A stretch of DNA of 64,000 nt from Calamus simplicifolius (GCA_900491605.1 UESW01004770.1:81659-145658); one strand, 5' to 3'; counted from the stretch's first letter, positions 53,302 to 63,862 are shown. Program-made: numbers and translations. Notes: generated from the letters alone by a model not told the origin.

Positions 53302-54907
53302 GGATGATTTGATGGTTTTCTGTCGGGGTGAGCTGAATTCTATTAAGGTGATCAAAGATGCTCTTAATACCTTCCTCTTCTCTATCTGGCCTTACTCCAA
53401 ACTTGTCCAAATGCTCTGTGTTCATCTCCGGTGCTTCGGTTCATTTGCAGCAGGACATTGCATCCTATTTGGGTGTCTCTATTGGCTCTCTCCCAATCAA
53501 ATACCTGGGTGTTCCTCTCATCTCCACCCGGCTCAAAGCTTCTGACTGTCATGCCTTAGTTGATCGTATTTTGGGGAGGATTAAGGTTTGGACAAATCGC
53601 TTTCTTTCCTATGCTGGCAGATTACAGCTTATTCAATCTGTCCTATTTAGCATCCAGTCTTACTGGAGTGCCCAGTTTATTCTTCCTGCAAAGGTCACCA
53701 AAGAGATTGAAAGTATCCTTTCGGCTTTTCTTTGGAATGGTGTTTCCTTAAATCGTCATGGAGCCAAAGTCTCTTGGGCTGATTTATCTACTCCGAAGGA
53801 TGAAGGTGGGCTGGGAATTAAGAAGGTCCGTGACTGGAATGCTGCCTCCTTGTCTCGGCTCATTTGGTTTTTATGTCAACCAAGTCCTACCTCCTTATGG
53901 GCTGCATGGGTGAAGTTAAATCTGCTGCACAAGGAACACTTCTGGGTGGCTAAGGTTCCATGGAGCTGCTCTTGGACTTGGAGGAAAATCCTCAAGATGC
54001 GGGGAAGAGTGAAGAGTTTCATCTCTGTTGACGTGGGGAATGGCGATAATACCTCCCTATGGTTTGACTCTTGGAGACCCCAGGGTCCTATCTGTTCCTC
54101 TCCCCACGCTAGAGTTATTACTGACTCGGGTCTTTCCAAAGATGCAAAGGTTAGTGCTATTATCTCTTCTGGAACCTGGATGTGGCCTGCTGCAAATTCT
54201 ATTGATTTGATCAATCTGAAAGGCGAATCCTGTTCTTTTTTTTTTTTTTTTTGAAAGGTAGGCGAATCCTGTTCACTTCCTTCTCCTGATTGCAGTCGTC
54301 AGGATAAGACTTTATGGGATGGGTCTTCTGGATTCTCTATCAAAAGAGTTTGGAATACTCTCCGGTCTCCTTCCCAGCGGGTCTACTGGGCTCATTTGGT
54401 TTGGTTTAAGTTTCATGTTCCCAGGCACTCCTTCATTTTATGGTTAGCTATTAAAGGTAGACTCTCTACTCAGGATCGTCTGCTATCTTTTGGCATTCTC
54501 GGTCACATGACTTGTTCTTTATGTCAAGGTCGTTCTGAGGACCATGGTCATCTGTTCTTTAGCTGCCCCTTTTCCGCTCGGGTTTGGCAGTCCATTGCGA
54601 CTATCTGTGGTTTAGCGCACTATCCTTCTACTTGGGAGAGATTGAGGCCGTGGATTAGTAGGAAACTCAAAGGGTCTTCTCTCCTCTCCTGTGTCAGCAG
54701 ACTTGCTTTTGGAGCTACTGTGTACTTCATTTGGAATGAAAGGAACTATCGCATGCATGGGCGACCACCTCTCACCGAAAAAGGTATTGTTATAAAGATT
54801 ATGGATTCGGTCAGGCTAAAGCTTGATGGTGCAAAGTTCCCCAGAAATACTGCAAATCTCCAATTGATTGATAGGTGGCAGTTTTCCCCTTCTCTCCTGT
54901 GCTGATC
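53302..54907 (+). pseudogene. L9 ORF2, RT thumb to C-terminus
   Basis: Resumes in register after L11. A one-base insertion near 53375 (ccttcctcttc) shifts the frame, which then stays open through YLGVPLISTRL, YAGRLQLIQSVLF and VPWSCSWTWRKILKMRGRVK. At 54236 the 24-bp L13 insertion brings a TGA stop. After the duplicated target the frame continues in the same register: zf-RVT (HVPRHSFILWLAIKGRL, CSLCQGRSEDHGHLFFSC) to the stop at 54905-54907. Confidence 0.92.
54236..54259 (-). mobile_element. 24-bp LINE insertion L13 (poly(A) plus 7 nt of 3' UTR)
   Basis: A T-run of 17 followed by gaaaggt interrupts L9 ORF2. The flanking sequence aggcgaatcctgttc is present at 54221-54235 and exactly duplicated at 54260-54274. 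In minus-strand sense the insert is acctttc plus A17, which is the terminal seven nucleotides of the L3/L6/L10 type 3' UTR and its tail. It is a complete target-primed event with almost no element copied. Confidence 0.93.
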
Positions 54908-55140
54908 TCCTTCGTAGCTCATCTTATGAGTTCTTTTGTTAGGTTCTGGATGTAATCCGGTCTGATTTTCTTTTGAGGTCTCTACCTCTTGCTGGATGTA
55001 TTCCTATGATTTTCTTTTGAGGTCTGACTTTCTTTTGAGGTCTCTACCTCTCTTCGGGCTTTGTCCCGATCTCTTGTACCTATTACAGCTAATCAATACA
55101 ATTCACCCCATTTAACTTTCAAAAAAAAAAAAAAAAAAAA
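54908..55140 (+). other. L9 3' UTR, hairpin and poly(A)
   Basis: Hairpin tcgggctttgtcccga at 55054-55069, then cttgtaccta, the terminal aactttc and A20 (55121-55140). Same type as L5 and L12. Confidence 0.77.
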
Positions 55141-55155
55141 AACTCCCCCAGATAT

Positions 55156-56658
55156 CCAATTCGAGGAAAGGAGGAGTTTTAGAAGAGAAGCCTATACTAG
55201 CGGAGTAGTTTATGAATGGAACTTAGATGGGATGTCAGAAAGAGAAATCTGGAATCTTTTAAAAGAAATGAATATGGCTGCGGGAGCCCTAAGAGCCTCA
55301 AATACAACTAAAAAGGACACCCTTAGAATTCTTGTCCAAGGATTCACCGGGCAATTAGAAGGATGGTGGAATAGATATTTAAAGCCTGAAGAAAGAGACT
55401 TCATAATAAATAGCACTAAAATTGTGGTCAAATCAGAGTCTACTGAAACCTCGGAAGAACATAATGGGGGGTAGACACCCTACTCCATGCAATATACAGA
55501 CAGTTCATAGGAACAAAAGACATAAAGCAGGAAAATAACCGAATGCTTCTAATGAAACTCAGATGTCCTAAAATGCAAGACTTCAGATGGTATAGGGATG
55601 TCTTCCTATGTCGAGTCCTTGAAAGGGAAGATTGCAGCTCTCCCTTTTGGAAAGAGAAATTCATATCAGGATTGCCAAGCCTATTCTCCGAAAAGGTTAG
55701 TGAAGCCTTAGCAGAAAAATACCAGGGAGAAATTAACTGGGACCTCGTCACCTATGGAAATATTGTTGAAACCATTAATACAACAGCACTAAAAATGTGC
55801 ACAGAAATGAAACTCCAATCTAAGTTAAAAAGAAACGAAATTACAACCAAAAAAGAACTAGGAGGATTTTGTAAACAATACGGATACGAAGTACTAGTAC
55901 CCCCTTCTAAGAAAAAGAGGAAAGATAAAAGAAAGGTAGAAAGACCAACATACTCTGGAAATAGATCAAAGAAATTTCCTAGTAAAGGAAGGTGGAAATC
56001 CAAAGACCAAAAATTCAAGGAAACTACTCCTAAGAAAAGGGACAATACCAATCGAAGAAAAACAGCAACCTGCTATCGATGTGGAAAAAAGGGCCACTTT
56101 AGCAAGAATTGTAGAAAATATAAAATATCCCAAATCCAAGGAATGGATATTCCAGAAAACCAGAAGAAAAAAATACTAGAACTAATGCGATCAGACAGTG
56201 AAGAGAGTTACCCTTCGGACCTAGAGGATAGTTCAGAATATGAGAAGATCAACCTGATAGAGGAAAATGAAGAAGAGGGTTCTTCTGATAAAGAAGAAAC
56301 TTCCTCCGAAAACATAGATGAAATAACCTTATGTGGCTGTACTGAAAATCTTAAAATTAATATGATCAACAGCAAGAGAAGCGATCTACTCATAGACCTG
56401 ATAGAAAGAACCGATGACCCAGAAATAAGAAAAAATTTCGTAGATGAACTTAAAAGAGAATTACAACCTAAGGCTAGAAAGGAGGTTTTAAGCTTATCAG
56501 AAATAATCAAACAAAAGGAGCAAGAAGAAAAATTTAAAGCAGACCCAATTTATCAACTACAAACAGAAGTTAAACAAATCAAAATAGAAATTAAGAACAG
56601 AAATAGAAGAATTAAAAAACCCAAGGAAAGAAATTCTTCAAGAAGAAGAAGAAAGTGA
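55156..56658 (+). pseudogene. EPRV capsid region with CCHC knuckle, broken
   Basis: Viral coding resumes directly after the right TSD of L9. One frame to 55474 contains VYEWNLDGMSEREIW. A stop at 55472-55474 is followed by a shift, and a second frame from about 55500 is open to 56658. It holds a basic stretch (about 55900-56050), the capsid zinc knuckle CYRCGKKGHFSKNC at 56071-56112, an acidic patch (SDSEESYPSDLEDSSEY) and a Lys/Glu-rich coiled tail. This order (capsid core, Lys-rich region, CCHC, acidic) is normal for caulimovirid coat proteins, which package the DNA. Another frame change near 56630 leads to the protease. Confidence 0.8.
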
Positions 56659-57217
56659 ACAAGACGGTTATCTAAATAAAATCACAGCCGTAAAAGTTCA
56701 GAGGTGGAACGCCAGAGTTAGACTAGTAGTAGGAGAGGAAATAAGAGAAGTATATGCCTTAGTTGATTCTGGAGCAGACATGAACTGTATACCAACAGGA
56801 TTGTTTCCGAAGAAATATTATGAAGAAACTACTGAGAATCTGTATACAGCTAATAATGAGAACCTCAAAGTCAAATATAAAATATCAGACGTAAATATTT
56901 GCCAAGATGATATTTGTTTCAAATCAACAGTCATGGTGGCCGAAGACATTCATAATGTTGTCCTCGGAACACCATTCCTAACACTTCTTTATCCTATGAG
57001 AATCGATGAAGGAGGAATATCAACTTATGTTTCCGAGGATAGAGAGATTACCTTTAAATTTGTAAACCCTACGAAAACCAAAGAAATCAATTTATTAAAA
57101 GATGATCTTAGTATCCAAAAGATACAGACCTTAAAATACAAAGAACAACAACTACTAGATCTTAAAGAGGAAATCAAAATAACTAAAATAGAAAGACAAT
57201 TACAAGAAGATTTTTGA
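56633..57217 (+). pseudogene. EPRV aspartic protease region
   Basis: A frame running into a TGA at 57215-57217. The active-site motif LVDSGAD is at 56759-56779. The flap and second strand are consistent with a retropepsin-like fold, including VVLGTPFLTLLYPM near 56960-57000. The protease would cut the viral polyprotein. It is separated from the capsid by a frameshift and from RT by a single in-frame stop. Confidence 0.8.
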
Positions 57218-58075
57218 AAAAACAAAATAAAAGAAATTCAAAGAAAATTAGAAAAAGAACTATGTAGTCAAAACCCCACAGCCTTTTGGGATAGACAAAA
57301 GCACCAGGTCAGTCTACCTTACATTAAAAATTTTAAAGAAATAAATATTCCGACTAAATCTAGACCTATCCAGATGAACGCAGAATTATTAGAATATTGT
57401 AAAAAGGAAATATCAGATCTCTTAGATAAAAAACTCATAAGGCCTAGCAAATCTCCTTGGTCATGCTCAGCCTTTTATGTTCAAAAGGCCTCAGAATTAG
57501 AAAGGGGAACTCCCAGATTAGTCATTAATTATAAACCCCTAAATAAGGTCTTAGAATGGATTAGGTATCCTATACCTAACAAAAAGGATCTTTTATCTAG
57601 GCTCTACAAGGCAAAAATATTCTCTAAGTTTGACATGAAATCAGGATTTTGGCAAATACAGATAAGGGAAATAGATAAGTACAAAATAGCCTTTACAGTA
57701 CCCTTTGGGCACTATGAATGGAATGTAATGCCCTTTGGACTTAAAAATGCCCCAAGTGAATTCCAAAACATGATGAATACAATATTTAACTCAGAATCAC
57801 ACTTCATAATAGTTTACATCGATGATGTATTAATCTTCTCGGAAGATTTAAGACAACATGTTAAACATATAAGGCAGTTTCATAATCTAGCAAAGCAAAA
57901 TGGATTAGTAATCTCAGCCCCTAAGATTAAAATCTTTCAGACCAAAATAAGGTTTTTAGGACACTATATATATCATGGCACTATCAAACCTATTGAGAGA
58001 TCTGTAGAATTCGCAGACAAATTTCCAGACGAAATCAGAGAGAAAACCCAGCTTCAAAGATTCCTAGGATGCCTT
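57218..58075 (+). pseudogene. EPRV reverse transcriptase, truncated before RNase H
   Basis: Same frame as the protease after one stop. RT motifs: SPWSCSAFYVQK, PRLVINYKPLNK, FSKFDMKSGFWQI, FTVPFGHYEWNVMPFGLKNA and the catalytic YIDDVLIF (YIDD at 57815-57826), then thumb KIRFLGHYIYHGTI. The frame would continue into RNase H but breaks at about 58075, where the sequence turns into inverted viral DNA. Caulimovirid rather than LINE type: it has YIDD instead of FADD, and the PFGLKNAPSEFQ context is typical. It copies the pregenomic RNA into DNA in the virus. Confidence 0.9.
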
Positions 58076-58076
58076 G

Positions 58077-58528
58077 TCTACCAATATGAATTCATAATAC
58101 TTTTGGGATTTCAAGGGTACTTCATATCCGGTAGGTAAATGATATTGGATTATTTTGCCATTTACCGAAGGGAATATTCTGGACAGTTTGGGAGTTTGCT
58201 GGTCACTTAGTTCATCCTTTTCTAATAGTTTTACTGTCAAGGAACAATTTTTTGGTATGTATGGGTTGACTGGAGGTGGTCTAGGTGGACTAGGTCTGGT
58301 CACAACAGGACTTGGTGGACTAGGCTTAGTTTGATTTGGCCTAGGAGGTGACCATCTTAGCTTGGTTTGGTTTAGGCCAGGAGGTGACCATTTCTGAGTG
58401 GCCTGGGAGTAACTTTGGGATGGTGAGGCAAGGACTGAGTACTGGTTTTTAATGGGAGTGATGGTTCTGAGAGGTACCAAGGTCATGGGCTTGGCGTAGG
58501 AGGCTTTGGATCTGGGCTTTTCTGACAT
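58077..58528 (-). pseudogene. EPRV second frame, Pro-rich N-terminal part
   Basis: The minus-strand ATG at 58528-58526 lies within the end of the polyprotein frame (overlapping frames). The product is Pro/Gln-rich (WSPPRPNQTKPSPPSPVV), then has a more ordered segment (IQYHLPTGYEVPLKSQKYY) and is cut at 58077. Function unknown. By position it is the protein encoded after RNase H, and its C-terminal part is seen at 59123-59469 and 15087-15320. Confidence 0.6.
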
Positions 58529-58531
58529 TTT

Positions 58532-59122
58532 GTTCCTGTAAGGAATTCTCTGGTTAGAAAGTCTGGTAGGGTATTTTCTGTTCCTTTTATAAATTCTATT
58601 TCGAAATCAAATACCGATAAAATAGCTTGTCATCTTGCAAAAATTTGTTTTGAAACAATATTTTCAACATCCTTTTCTAAAATATCTTTTGCTGATTTGC
58701 AATCAATTCTGAGAAGAAACCTTTTAAAATACAAGTCTTCTTGAAACTTCTGAATGCAAGATACAATTGATAGAATCTCCTTTTTTATTGTACTATAGTT
58801 TATTTGAGCCTTGGTCCATATTCCTGAATAATATCTGATTAAGTTTTCCCTATTACTGATTTTTTGTTTAAGAATTCCTCCGAATCCTATATCTGAGGCA
58901 TCTGTTTCAACAATGACTAATGCTGCTGGATTTAGTAGGTTTAGGCAGGGAAGCCTTTTGACCAATGTTTTTACTTTTCTGACAATCTGGGTTTGCTCTT
59001 CTGTCCATTTTGTTTTCTTTTTCCTAAGCTGAGCATACAAAGGTTCTAGGGTGATTCTTAGGTTTGGGACAAAATCTGCTACATAGTTAAGGCATCCTAG
59101 GAATCTTTGAAGCTGGGTTTTC
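58532..59122 (-). pseudogene. EPRV RT end and RNase H, one stop
   Basis: Reads from TQLQRFLGCLNYVADFVPNL through the connection to RNase H: VIVETDASDIGFGG (first Asp), YSTIKKEILSI (Glu) and LLRIDCKSAKDIL (Asp). It reaches a TGA at 58630-58632, where a Trp is expected from the context, then continues (KGTENTLPDFLTREFL) to the end. RNase H removes the RNA template during viral DNA synthesis. Confidence 0.85.
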
Positions 59123-59469
59123 GGAGGCTTACCTGTTGTTGGAGGGACTGATCCTTTTTCAGGCTTTGGAAATTGTTGAGGATGATCATAAGTAATAAGC
59201 CACAATTTGATGTTGTTTATTAGTAGCCTTTCTCCTGACTAGAAGTTTTTCCACCATTTGATTCTGAATCTTCTTTCTAGGATGGGTGGATACTGATGGT
59301 CTAGAGTCTTGCTGATGGTAAAATCCCATCCAAGGATCCATGGGACTTGGAATTCGACTGAGAACATGATGGATTTGTTACCATAGGTAGCTGCCTTGAG
59401 ATTGTTTTGGAAATAGTCCCATGAGTGTTGAATTTCTTCTGGTAATATGTCTTTAGCTAATCCAAAGTT
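59123..59469 (-). pseudogene. EPRV second frame, C-terminal part
   Basis: Minus-strand coding LAKDILPEEIQHSWDYF to RRFRIKWWKNF with a stop near 59239, then WLITYDHPQQFPKPEK, which matches 15090-15140. It joins directly to the RNase H fragment at 59122/59123. The right end at about 59469 passes into the satellite block. Product unknown. Confidence 0.65.
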
Positions 59470-60085
59470 TGATCCAACTCGATCCTTGAGCAATGCTCTC
59501 GATTTGACTTGGTTTGGGTTTGATCCAACCTTTTCTTAGAGCAATGCTGCAAATTAGATTTGATTCATGTGGATCTAATTTGATCTAACCTGGTCTTGTT
59601 GCAATGCTTTAGATTGGACTTATTTGAAATTTGATCTAAGTTTGGCTCGACCCGATCTTGGAGCATCACTTCCAATTGGACTTGACTCAGAAGGTTTGAT
59701 GTAAGTTTGATCCAATCCGAACTTAGAGCAACATTCCAAATTCAAATTGATTTAGCCTTGATTTAGCCCGTTCTTGTAGCAACGCTCCAGATTGAACTTC
59801 AATTAGCTTGATGTAGGTTAGATCTAAACCAATCATGGAGTAATGCTTCGATTGAACTTGATTTTAGTTTGATTTCACCCAATCTTGGTGTAACGCTCGA
59901 GAATGAACTTTATTTGGGTCTGAACTTAGCTGCATCTAAACCCGATCTTAGAATAATGCTCTATATTTAACTTTATTTAGGATTGATCTTAATTTTATCC
60001 AACCCGATATTATATAAGTGCTCTAGATTGAACTTGATTTGTGTTTGATTTAATTTGATTTAACCATATCTTGATTCAACACTCT
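59470..60085. repeat. Inverted-repeat arm P, left
   Basis: Reverse complement of 61641-62256. The coordinate sum is constant at about 121726, so few or no gaps are needed. The left end abuts EPRV. Confidence 0.88.
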
Positions 60086-61588
60086 AAATTGAAGTTGATT
60101 CATGTTTGATGTAAATTTTATCCGACCCAATCTCGGAGCAATTGTCTAGATGGGATCTGATTTGGGTTTAACTTGAACTTGGTTCAACCTAGTGTTGAAA
60201 AATATCTCTAAGTAACTCTCTAGATTGTACTTGATTCGAATTTGGTCTAATTTGATCTAACTTTGATCTATCAATATTGGAGGAATGCTCAAGATTGTCC
60301 TTAATTGAGGTTTGATCTAAGTTTGATCCAACACAATCTTGAAACGATGCTCCACGTTGGACTTGACTCATGTTTGATTTAAGTTTGATCTAATTTCAAT
60401 CTTGGAGCAACGCTCCGTATGAGATTTTATTTGGGTCCGATCTTAGTTTGATCTAACCCGAAGTTGTGCCAATGCCCGAGATTCGACTTGATTCAGAATT
60501 GACATTGGTTTTGATCTAACCCAATTTTTAAACAAATGCAGCATATTGAACTAAATTCAAGTTTGATCTTCGTTTCATTCAAACTAATGTTGTGGAGCAT
60601 TGCTCTAGATTGGACTTGATTCAGGTTCGATCAAATGAAAAGAGATCAAAGTTTGATCTAGGCTGATCATATTAAAATGTTTTAGATTGAAATTGATTTG
60701 GGCTTGATCTTATTTGATCTGAACTAATCATGGAGTAACACTCTAAATTGAACTCGATTCGGGTTTGACCTAACTTGATCTTCGAACGATGCTCCTAATT
60801 TAACTTGATTCAGGTTCGATCAGAGTTTGATCTAAATTGATATCGAAGCAATGCTTCATATTATACTTAATTTGGGCTACATCTTGGTTTGAACTAACCC
60901 GATCTTGAAGCAGCACTCTAAAAAAGACTTGATTTAGGTTTGTTGTTTTATCGAACCTGATTTTATGGCAACGCTTTTGATTTGATCTGATTTTGGTTTA
61001 TTCTAAGTTTGATCAAACCCAATCTTAGTGCAATGCTCTCGATTAAACTTGATTTGGGTATTATCTTTAACTTCATCGAGCCTAATCTTAGAGCAACACT
61101 CAAAATTAGACTTGATTAGTGTTTGATCTAACCTGATCATGATGCAGCATCACTCCATATTGAACTTTATTCATCTAACTTGATTCATCTTAGAGCTAAG
61201 ATTGATCCAACCCGACCTTAGAGAAATGCTCCATATCGAACTTTATTTTGGGTTTGACCTAAGTTCGATCCGACCCTATCTTGGAACAATGCATTAAATT
61301 GCATTTGATTCATATTTGATTTGAGTTTGAACCAAATCAATCTTGGAGGAATGCAGCATATTTTACTTAATTCGAGATTGATATAAGTTTGATCCAATAC
61401 GATCTTTGAGGAATGCTCTACATCGGACTTGATTTGTGCCTGATCTTGGTTTGATCAAGCTCAACCTAAGATCAAGGCTTCATATTGAACTTAATTCCAA
61501 TTTGATCAAAGTTTAGTTGAACCCGATCTTAGAGCAATGTTACATATTTGATTTGTTCCAGGTCTGATTTAAGTTTAATCCACGCTGA
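60086..61588. repeat. Inverted-repeat arm Q, left
   Basis: Reverse complement of 62353-63862 (coordinate sum about 123946, with a few 1-3 nt gaps and scattered mismatches). Ends at the virus-derived hinge. Confidence 0.88.
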
Positions 61589-61641
61589 ACTTTTACTGTT
61601 CATTTTTACTATTCGTCGCACTTTGAAATTTCGAACCCGTA
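61589..61641 (+). other. 53-bp EPRV leader fragment at the hinge
   Basis: Exact match by eye to 31831-31883 of the EPRV leader, same strand. It starts acttttactgttcattttt and ends with tttcgaacccgta. It sits precisely between the two opposite-orientation satellite blocks. Confidence 0.93.
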
Positions 61642-62256
61642 GAGTGTTGAATCAAGATATGGTTAAATCAAATTAAATCAAACACAAATCAAGTTCAATC
61701 TAGAGCACTTATATAATATCGGGTTGGATAAAATTAAGATCAATCCTAAATAAAGTTAAATATAGAGCATTATTCTAAGATCGGGTAAGATGGAGCTAAG
61801 TTCAGACACAAATAAAGTTCATTCTCGAGCGTTACACCAAGATTGGGTGAAATCAAACTAAAATCAAGTTCAATCGAAGCATTACTCCATGATTGGTTTA
61901 GATCTAACCTACATCAAGCTAATTGAAGTTCAATCTGGAGCGTTGCTACAAGAACGGGCCAAATCAAGGCTAAATCAATTCGAATTTGAAATGTTGCTCT
62001 TAGTTCGGATTGGATCAAACTTACATCAAACCTTCTGAGTCAAGTCCAATTGGAAGTGATGCTCCAAGATCGGATCGAGCCAAACTTAGATCAAATATCA
62101 AAATAAGTCCAATCTAAAGCATTGCAACAAGACCAGGTTAGATCAAATTAGATCCACATGAATCAAATCTAATTTGCAGCATTGCTCTAAGAAAAGGTTG
62201 GATCAAACCCAAACCAAGTCAAATCGAGAGCGTTGCTTGAGGATCGAGTTGGATCA
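61641..62256. repeat. Inverted-repeat arm P, right
   Basis: Pairs with 59470-60085. Its first 138 bases recur at 63863-64000. Confidence 0.88.
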
Positions 62257-62352
62257 AACTTATATCAAACCAAAATCAAGTCCAATCTGGATTCTATTAT
62301 TGTTATATCGAACTCAATCAACCTTTGATCAAACCCCAATCAAGTTCAATTT
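62257..62352. repeat. Unpaired 96-bp part of the 2.2-kb unit
   Basis: Monomer-type sequence absent from the left inverted block. It is the part of the unit lost between the two ends of that block, so the left copy is a permuted unit lacking about 96 bp. Confidence 0.75.
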
Positions 62353-63862
62353 CAAGATCAGGGTGGATTAAACTTAAATCAGACCTGGAACAAATCAAAT
62401 ATATAATATTGCTCTAAGATCGGGTTCAACTAAACTTTGATCAAATCAGAATTAAGTTCAATATGGAGCCTTGATCTTAGGTTGAACTTGATCAAACCAA
62501 GATCAGGCACAAATCAAGTCCGATGTAGAGCATTCCTCAAAGATCGTATTGGATCAAACTTATATCAATCTCGAATTAAGTGAAATATGCTGCATTCCTC
62601 CAAGATTGATTTGGTTCAAACTCAAATCAAATATGAATCAAATGCAATTTAATGCATTGTTCCAAGATAGGGTCGGATCGAACTTAGGTCAAACCCAAAA
62701 TAAAGTTCGATATGGAGCATTTCTCTAAGGTCGGGTTGGATCAATCTTAGCTCTAAGATGAATCAAGTTAGATGAATAAAGTTCAATATGGAGTGATGCT
62801 GCATCATGATCAGGTTAGATCAAACACTAATCAAGTCTAATTTTGAGTGTTGCTCTAAGATTAGGCTCGATGAAGTTAAAGATAATAATACCCAAATCAA
62901 GTTTAATCGAGAGCATTGCACTAAGATTGGGTTTGATCAAACTTAGAATAAACCAAAATCAGATCAAATCAAAAGCGTTGCCATAAAATCAGGTTCGATA
63001 AAACAACAAACCTAAATCAAGTCTTTTTTAGAGTGCTGCTTCAAGATCGGGTTAGTTCAAACCAAGATGGAGCCCAAATTAAGTATAATATGAAGCATTG
63101 CTTCGATATCAATTTAGATCAAACTCTGATCGAACCTGAATCAAGTTAAATTAGGAGCATCGTTCGAAGATCAAGTTAGGTCAAACCCGAATCGAGTTCA
63201 ATTTAGAGTGTTACTCCATGATTAGTTCAGATCAAACAAGATCAAGTCCGAATCAATTTCAATCTAAAACATTGTAATATGATCGGCCTAGATCAAACTT
63301 TGATCTCTTTTCATTTGATCGAACCTGAATCAAGTCCAATCTAGAGCAATGCTCCACTAGATTAGTTTGAATGAAACAAAGATCAAACTTGAATTTAGTT
63401 CAATATGCTGCATTTGTTTAAAAATTGGGTTAGATCAAACCAATGTCAATTCTGAATCAAGTCGAATCTCGTGCATTGGCACAAGTTCGGGTTAGATCAA
63501 ACTAAGATCGGACCCAAATAAAATCTCATACGGAGCGTTGCTCCAAGATTAAAATTAGATCAAACTTAAATCAAACATGAGTCAAGTCCAACGTGGAGCA
63601 TCGTTTCAAGATTGTGTTGGATCAAACTTAGATCAAACCGCAATTAAGTACAATCTCGAGCATTCCTCCAATATTGATAGATCAAAGTTAGATCAAATTA
63701 GACCAAATTCGAATCAAGTACAATCTAGAGAGTTACTTAGATATTTTTTTCAACACTGGGTTGAACCAAGTTCAAGTTAAACCCAAATCAGATCCCATCT
63801 AGACAATTGCTCCGAGATTGGGTCGGATAAAATTTACATCAAACATGAATCAACTTCAATTT
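62353..63862. repeat. Inverted-repeat arm Q, right
   Basis: Pairs with 60086-61588. Followed directly by the next direct copy of P at 63863. Confidence 0.88.

Larger units (their letters stand above)
34011..55140 (+). mobile_element. LINE L9 inserted in EPRV capsid region
   Basis: The TSD is a ~15-bp actccc..agatat sequence at about 33995-34010 and 55142-55155. The C-run is 7 on the left and 5 on the right. Poly(A) is at 55121-55140. L9 is 5'-truncated inside ORF1, lacking roughly the first 70-100 codons present in L12. It carries the three-frame layout (ORF1, middle frame, ORF2) and is split by L10, L11 (with L12) and L13. Confidence 0.94.
15086..58075 (+). mobile_element. Endogenous pararetrovirus (Caulimoviridae-like), interrupted by LINEs
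   Basis: The viral blocks 15086-15413, 30463-34010 and 55141-58075 rejoin precisely once L5 and L9 and their TSDs are removed. In order they hold: the tail of a second viral frame, an intergenic promoter region with tandem repeats and a TATA box, a leader, an initiator-tRNA-Met primer-binding site, a movement protein, a capsid region with CCHC knuckle, an aspartic protease and an RT. Because the 3' part of one viral unit precedes the promoter, the integrant is longer than one genome length or circularly permuted. The single-polyprotein order (movement protein first, RT late) is like petuviruses and florendoviruses. Genus placement is inference. Many stops and frameshifts show it is not replication-competent as a linear copy. 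Confidence 0.88.
58076..59469 (-). mobile_element. EPRV fragments in inverted orientation
   Basis: Two viral pieces joined on the minus strand: 59469-59123 (end of the Pro-rich second frame) and 59122-58076 (RT end, RNase H, start of the second frame). The 34 bases at 59089-59122 are the reverse complement of 58042-58075, so the + strand virus and this fragment meet at the same viral sequence. The order on the minus strand is not colinear with a virus genome, indicating rearrangement during or after integration. Confidence 0.85.

Noticed and set aside
60189..63780. Short open frames in the satellite block (60189-60371, 62174-62371, 63577-63780)
   Set aside because: They are of chance length in AT-rich repeats, and two are mirror copies of each other through the inverted repeat. 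No protein features.
59470..63862. DNA transposon with long terminal inverted repeats (Foldback or MITE-like)
   Set aside because: The arms are internal monomer satellite, the right arm continues into a further direct copy, no TSD is seen at the outer ends, and no transposase is present.
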